Of a stretch of DNA of 8,716 bases, positions 7,125-8,716 are shown in pieces. The DNA is from DYJE01 sp964637565. Its GTDB lineage: Bacteria > Desulfobacterota > Desulfobacteria > Desulfobacterales > Desulfolunaceae. The position numbers and the translations under genes were made by a program. Each line of letters begins with the position of its first letter. Positions within the stretch are counted from its first letter, which is position 1. The stretch spans positions 1-8,716 of the forward strand of contig CAZWTY010000120.1 of NCBI GenBank assembly GCA_964637565.1. Direction: 5' to 3'. The notes beneath the pieces are model-generated. The model saw only the letters and a program-made list of their open reading frames with translations, did no database searches and was not told where the DNA came from.

Positions 7125-7147
7125 GGGAGCGCCGAGTTTCACTCGGC
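7125..7147 (+). repeat. REP-like hairpin, family A, copy 1
   Basis: A GGGAGC lead is followed by perfect 7-bp arms GCCGAGT (7131-7137) and ACTCGGC (7141-7147) around a TTC loop. A GGAG or GTAG tetranucleotide just before a short GC hairpin is the layout of REP sequences mobilised by REP-associated Y1 (HUH) transposases. No such transposase lies in the window. Confidence 0.6.
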
Positions 7148-7153
7148 CCGAAT

Positions 7154-7176
7154 GCCGGGTGCAACCCGGCGTTCCC
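7154..7176 (-). repeat. REP-like hairpin, family A, copy 2 (inverted)
   Basis: Read on the minus strand, a GGGAAC lead is followed by a perfect 7-bp hairpin (plus-strand arms GCCGGGT 7154-7160 and ACCCGGC 7164-7170, loop GCA). Lead, arm length and 3-base loop match copy 1 on the other strand. The two therefore form a REP doublet in opposite orientation, separated by 6 bases. Confidence 0.6.
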
Positions 7177-7229
7177 ATGCCCTCCAACCCGTCAGCCCTG
7201 ACAGAGCAAAACGAAAATCCTTAACCCAT

Positions 7230-7242
7230 GCCCGGAATGACA
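7230..7242 (+). repeat. Direct repeat GCCCGGAATGACA, copy 2
   Basis: This is an exact 13-base match to 7077-7089. It lies between the iron-sulfur gene's stop codon and the REP-like doublet. Confidence 0.5.
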
Positions 7243-7269
7243 GGGTTGGGGTTATGGGCAACCCATGCG

Positions 7270-8259
7270 TCAATCCGGAACAAACGAGGCCGGACGCACT
7301 TCGACCAGGGCAATGGCGTTTTCAGGACAGGTGACGTGGCAGAGGCCGCACCCCAAACAAAATTCGCTATTCACCGAGGCTTTTTCGCTGGCGAGACTGA
7401 TGGCGTTGAACTTGCACCGGTCGAGACAGGTTCCGCAGCCGGAGCAGAGGGTCTCGTCCACCCGGGCGCAGAACCGGCTGGGGGCCGTGAGGTTCAGCCG
7501 CTCGGAGATGATCAGGGGCAATGTCTGGCAGCAGCACGAACAGCAGTTGCAGATGAAATGCCCCACATGGCTCTTGTTCATGGTCACGTGGACCAGGCCT
7601 TTCTGTTCGCAGTCCCGGATAATGGCGTAAGCCTCGTCTTTGGTGATCTTCCGTCCCGTGCCCCGGTCCAGGGTGTAGAGGGCCGCGTTCCCCACCTGGA
7701 TGCAGGCTTCCACGGGCATATCGCACTTGTGGGCGATGACCCGGCAGGTGCAGCGGGTGACGGCCAGGGCTTCCGACGTTTCGATTATTTTGTTCACGCT
7801 GTCCATATCGAGAACCTGCTGTTTGCCCGTATCCACCGATTCCTCCACGGCGATCACCCGGGTGAACGCCGTGGGCAGGACCCTGGTGTACAGCCGTGCG
7901 AAATCCGGCCACTCTGTTTCCATGAACGTCTGCCAGAGATCGTGGTAGGCTTTGGGGGCCTCGGGCCAGAGGATGGTTCCGTCGTGGAACTGGATCAGAT
8001 CCCGGCACATCTTGTAGCGCGTCTCGCCGCCTTTCATGGACTTGAAGGCCAGCCCCTTGACGTAGAGGGTTTTACACATGGCCGCCGTCTCTTCCTCGGT
8101 CTTTCCGATATCTTTGGCCAGTTCCGCCGGGCTGCCCGGCATCTTCATCAGGAGGTCGGCCTCCTCGAGGCTCGCGATCATTTCAAACAACTGGGGAATC
8201 AGTTTGGAGCCGGACAGGAAGATCTTGTCGGTCATCTGTTCGTAGATGGTTTTTTCCAT
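7270..8259 (-). CDS. Winged-helix and multi-cluster 4Fe-4S ferredoxin-type protein
   Basis: This 329-residue cytoplasmic protein probably carries electrons or senses redox state. Residues about 40-75 (PGSPAELAKDIGKTEEETAA, then LYVKGLAF) look like a winged-helix module. A middle cysteine motif follows: C170-x-C172, C179 and C186. Next is an unusually dense run CNCCSCCC (237-244), six cysteines in eight residues. Two ferredoxin motifs close the protein: C272-x2-C275-x2-C278-x3-C282 and C301-x2-C304-x2-C307-x3-C311-P, enough for two 4Fe-4S clusters, with the other cysteines available for more. The first motif ends Cys-Lys where Cys-Pro is usual. Proteins of this shape are common in sulfate-reducing and related anaerobes, but I know of no assigned reaction. 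ATG 8259 is supported by GGGAGA 6 bases upstream. The gene stands alone, with repeat-bearing DNA on both sides. DNA binding is possible but not shown. Confidence 0.9.
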   Translation of the reverse strand: MEKTIYEQMTDKIFLSGSKLIPQLFEMIASLEEADLLMKMPGSPAELAKDIGKTEEETAAMCKTLYVKGLAFKSMKGGETRYKMCRDLIQFHDGTILWPEAPKAYHDLWQTFMETEWPDFARLYTRVLPTAFTRVIAVEESVDTGKQQVLDMDSVNKIIETSEALAVTRCTCRVIAHKCDMPVEACIQVGNAALYTLDRGTGRKITKDEAYAIIRDCEQKGLVHVTMNKSHVGHFICNCCSCCCQTLPLIISERLNLTAPSRFCARVDETLCSGCGTCLDRCKFNAISLASEKASVNSEFCLGCGLCHVTCPENAIALVEVRPASFVPD

Positions 8260-8400
8260 GGTGTTCTCCCTTTTTTAACGATTGCCTGTTCAAATCAGTT
8301 GATGGATTGCAGGGCATTCCAAGCCACGGAAGCCCGATGGTTTTATATTTCGGATCATTTTCGGGTTTCTCAACGATCCCGAAGGCGTCAACGCTCCCTC

Positions 8401-8429
8401 GCAGGTCGGCTTGAGGTACGAAAGCCGAC
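8401..8429 (+). repeat. REP-like hairpin, family B, copy 1
   Basis: A GCAG lead (8401-8404) is followed by perfect 8-bp arms GTCGGCTT (8405-8412) and AAGCCGAC (8422-8429) around a 9-base loop, then ACA. The layout matches the inverted copy at 8541-8566, with one compensated base change in the arms (GGC/GCC here, GGG/CCC there). Confidence 0.6.
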
Positions 8430-8540
8430 ACATGGCCCCATCCTTATCATGCGGCTCACACCCATGGGACACACCGTCGCCGCATTATTTTGGACATCGC
8501 CGTAAAGCGGTCGTCCGATTATTCCAAGGATCGGGTCATT

Positions 8541-8566
8541 TGTCGGGTTTGAAGAACCCGACCTAC
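8541..8566 (-). repeat. REP-like hairpin, family B, copy 2 (inverted)
   Basis: On the minus strand a GTAG lead (8566-8563) precedes perfect 8-bp arms GTCGGGTT and AACCCGAC (plus-strand arms 8542-8549 and 8555-8562) around a 5-base loop. GTAG plus a short GC hairpin is the standard form of REP elements that depend on a REP-associated transposase. It faces copy 1 across about 110 bp. Confidence 0.65.
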
Positions 8567-8645
8567 GATTTCATTGTTGCCCATTCACGCATTTCGGCCA
8601 ACACCAGGGCTGATATTTATCCTTCACCTTGCTGTGCAACCATTC

Positions 8646-8679
8646 GACGTTGGGCGTTGGACGTTCGATGTTGATGTTC
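8646..8679 (+). repeat. Heptanucleotide tandem repeat (GACGTTG-like)
   Basis: Four consecutive 7-base units read GACGTTG, GGCGTTG, GACGTTC and GATGTTG, followed by a partial fifth unit that shares one base. The core is G-R-Y-GTT-S. Short heptad arrays of this type occur between genes in many bacteria. No function is evident and the frame is not coding. Confidence 0.6.
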
Positions 8680-8716
8680 TTGTAAAAAGTCGAATCGCAT
8701 AACATTTTGTAATAAT

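Larger units (their letters stand above)
6880..7269. other. Repeat-bearing intergenic region, about 390 bp
   Basis: No gene is supported here. Next to the HD-GYP start is an AT-richer stretch (about 6915-6960), which probably holds its promoter, and a perfect palindrome GGGATATCCC (6901-6910). The half nearer the iron-sulfur gene holds two copies of GCCCGGAATGACA, a head-to-head pair of hairpin repeats, and a small hairpin ATGGG/CCCAT (7254-7266) just past that gene's stop. Confidence 0.5.
8260..8716. other. Repeat-bearing intergenic region upstream of the iron-sulfur gene
   Basis: About 457 bp without a supported gene. The part next to the start codon holds an AT-rich stretch (8340-8350) that may be the promoter, and a small hairpin TTCGGG/CCCGAA (8360-8383). 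Beyond it lie two REP-like hairpins in opposite orientation and a heptanucleotide tandem repeat. The last 35 bases are AT-rich and could hold signals for a gene outside the window. Confidence 0.5.

Noticed and set aside
7077..7242. Possible CRISPR or insertion-sequence ends formed by the 13-base direct repeats
   Set aside because: Only two copies, no regular spacers, no terminal inverted repeats, no target duplication and no cas or transposase gene.
7017..7334. Plus-strand frame of 105 codons across the intergenic repeats
   Set aside because: It is made of the REP-like hairpins and direct repeats, has no ribosome binding site, and overlaps the end of the iron-sulfur gene.
8342..8373. Promoter-like TTGAGA and TATAAA upstream of the iron-sulfur gene
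   Set aside because: The TATAAA box is good, but the spacing to TTGAGA is 20 bases, outside the normal range, so a specific promoter is not called.
7228..8505. Plus-strand open frame of 425 codons
   Set aside because: It is antisense to the iron-sulfur gene and runs through repeat DNA at both ends; it has no domain pattern.
8411..8674. Plus-strand frame of 87 codons
   Set aside because: It spans two REP-like hairpins and the heptad array, with no start signal and no protein-like pattern.

Overview
The window reads as chromosomal DNA from a GC-rich anaerobic bacterium, most likely a sulfate-reducer-type member of the Desulfobacterota. This rests on a cysteine-rich multi-cluster iron-sulfur protein of a kind common in those anaerobes, a Cache/PAS/HD-GYP receptor, and REP-like hairpin repeats between genes. 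The taxon is inferred; no rRNA or taxonomic marker is present. Six protein genes are supported. No tRNA, rRNA, CRISPR array, transposase or prophage gene was seen.

Left part (minus strand, 43-3505): a two-gene operon. A large cytoplasmic protein of about 817 residues that I do not recognise is followed, after 4 bases, by a diverged pyruvoyl-dependent phosphatidylserine-decarboxylase-family enzyme. The ribosome binding site of the second gene lies inside the last codons of the first. The decarboxylase keeps the expected Asp and His, but its self-cleavage motif reads GSST where GGST is usual. This pair is the best candidate in the window for undescribed biochemistry.

Middle (3512-5142): a roughly 300-bp divergent intergenic region with weak overlapping promoter-like hexamers leads to two plus-strand genes. 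The first encodes a small membrane protein joining a cold-shock/OB-like N-terminus to a TM2 domain. The second encodes a secreted family 3 solute-binding protein with a TTG start and no transporter genes beside it. A GC-rich hairpin separates them.

Right part (minus strand, 5143-8259): a membrane receptor with periplasmic sCache, PAS and intact HD-GYP domains, predicted to degrade cyclic di-GMP, converges on the solute-binding gene. Further right is a winged-helix/iron-sulfur protein with two ferredoxin motifs and an extra cysteine-dense segment. Repeat-bearing intergenic DNA lies on both sides of it: a head-to-head pair of REP-like hairpins at 7125-7176, and a second REP-like inverted pair plus a heptanucleotide tandem repeat at 8401-8679.

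The genes do not form one obvious pathway. The supported functional links are the translationally coupled decarboxylase operon and, more weakly, a possible sensory neighbourhood made of the orphan binding protein and the cyclic di-GMP receptor.
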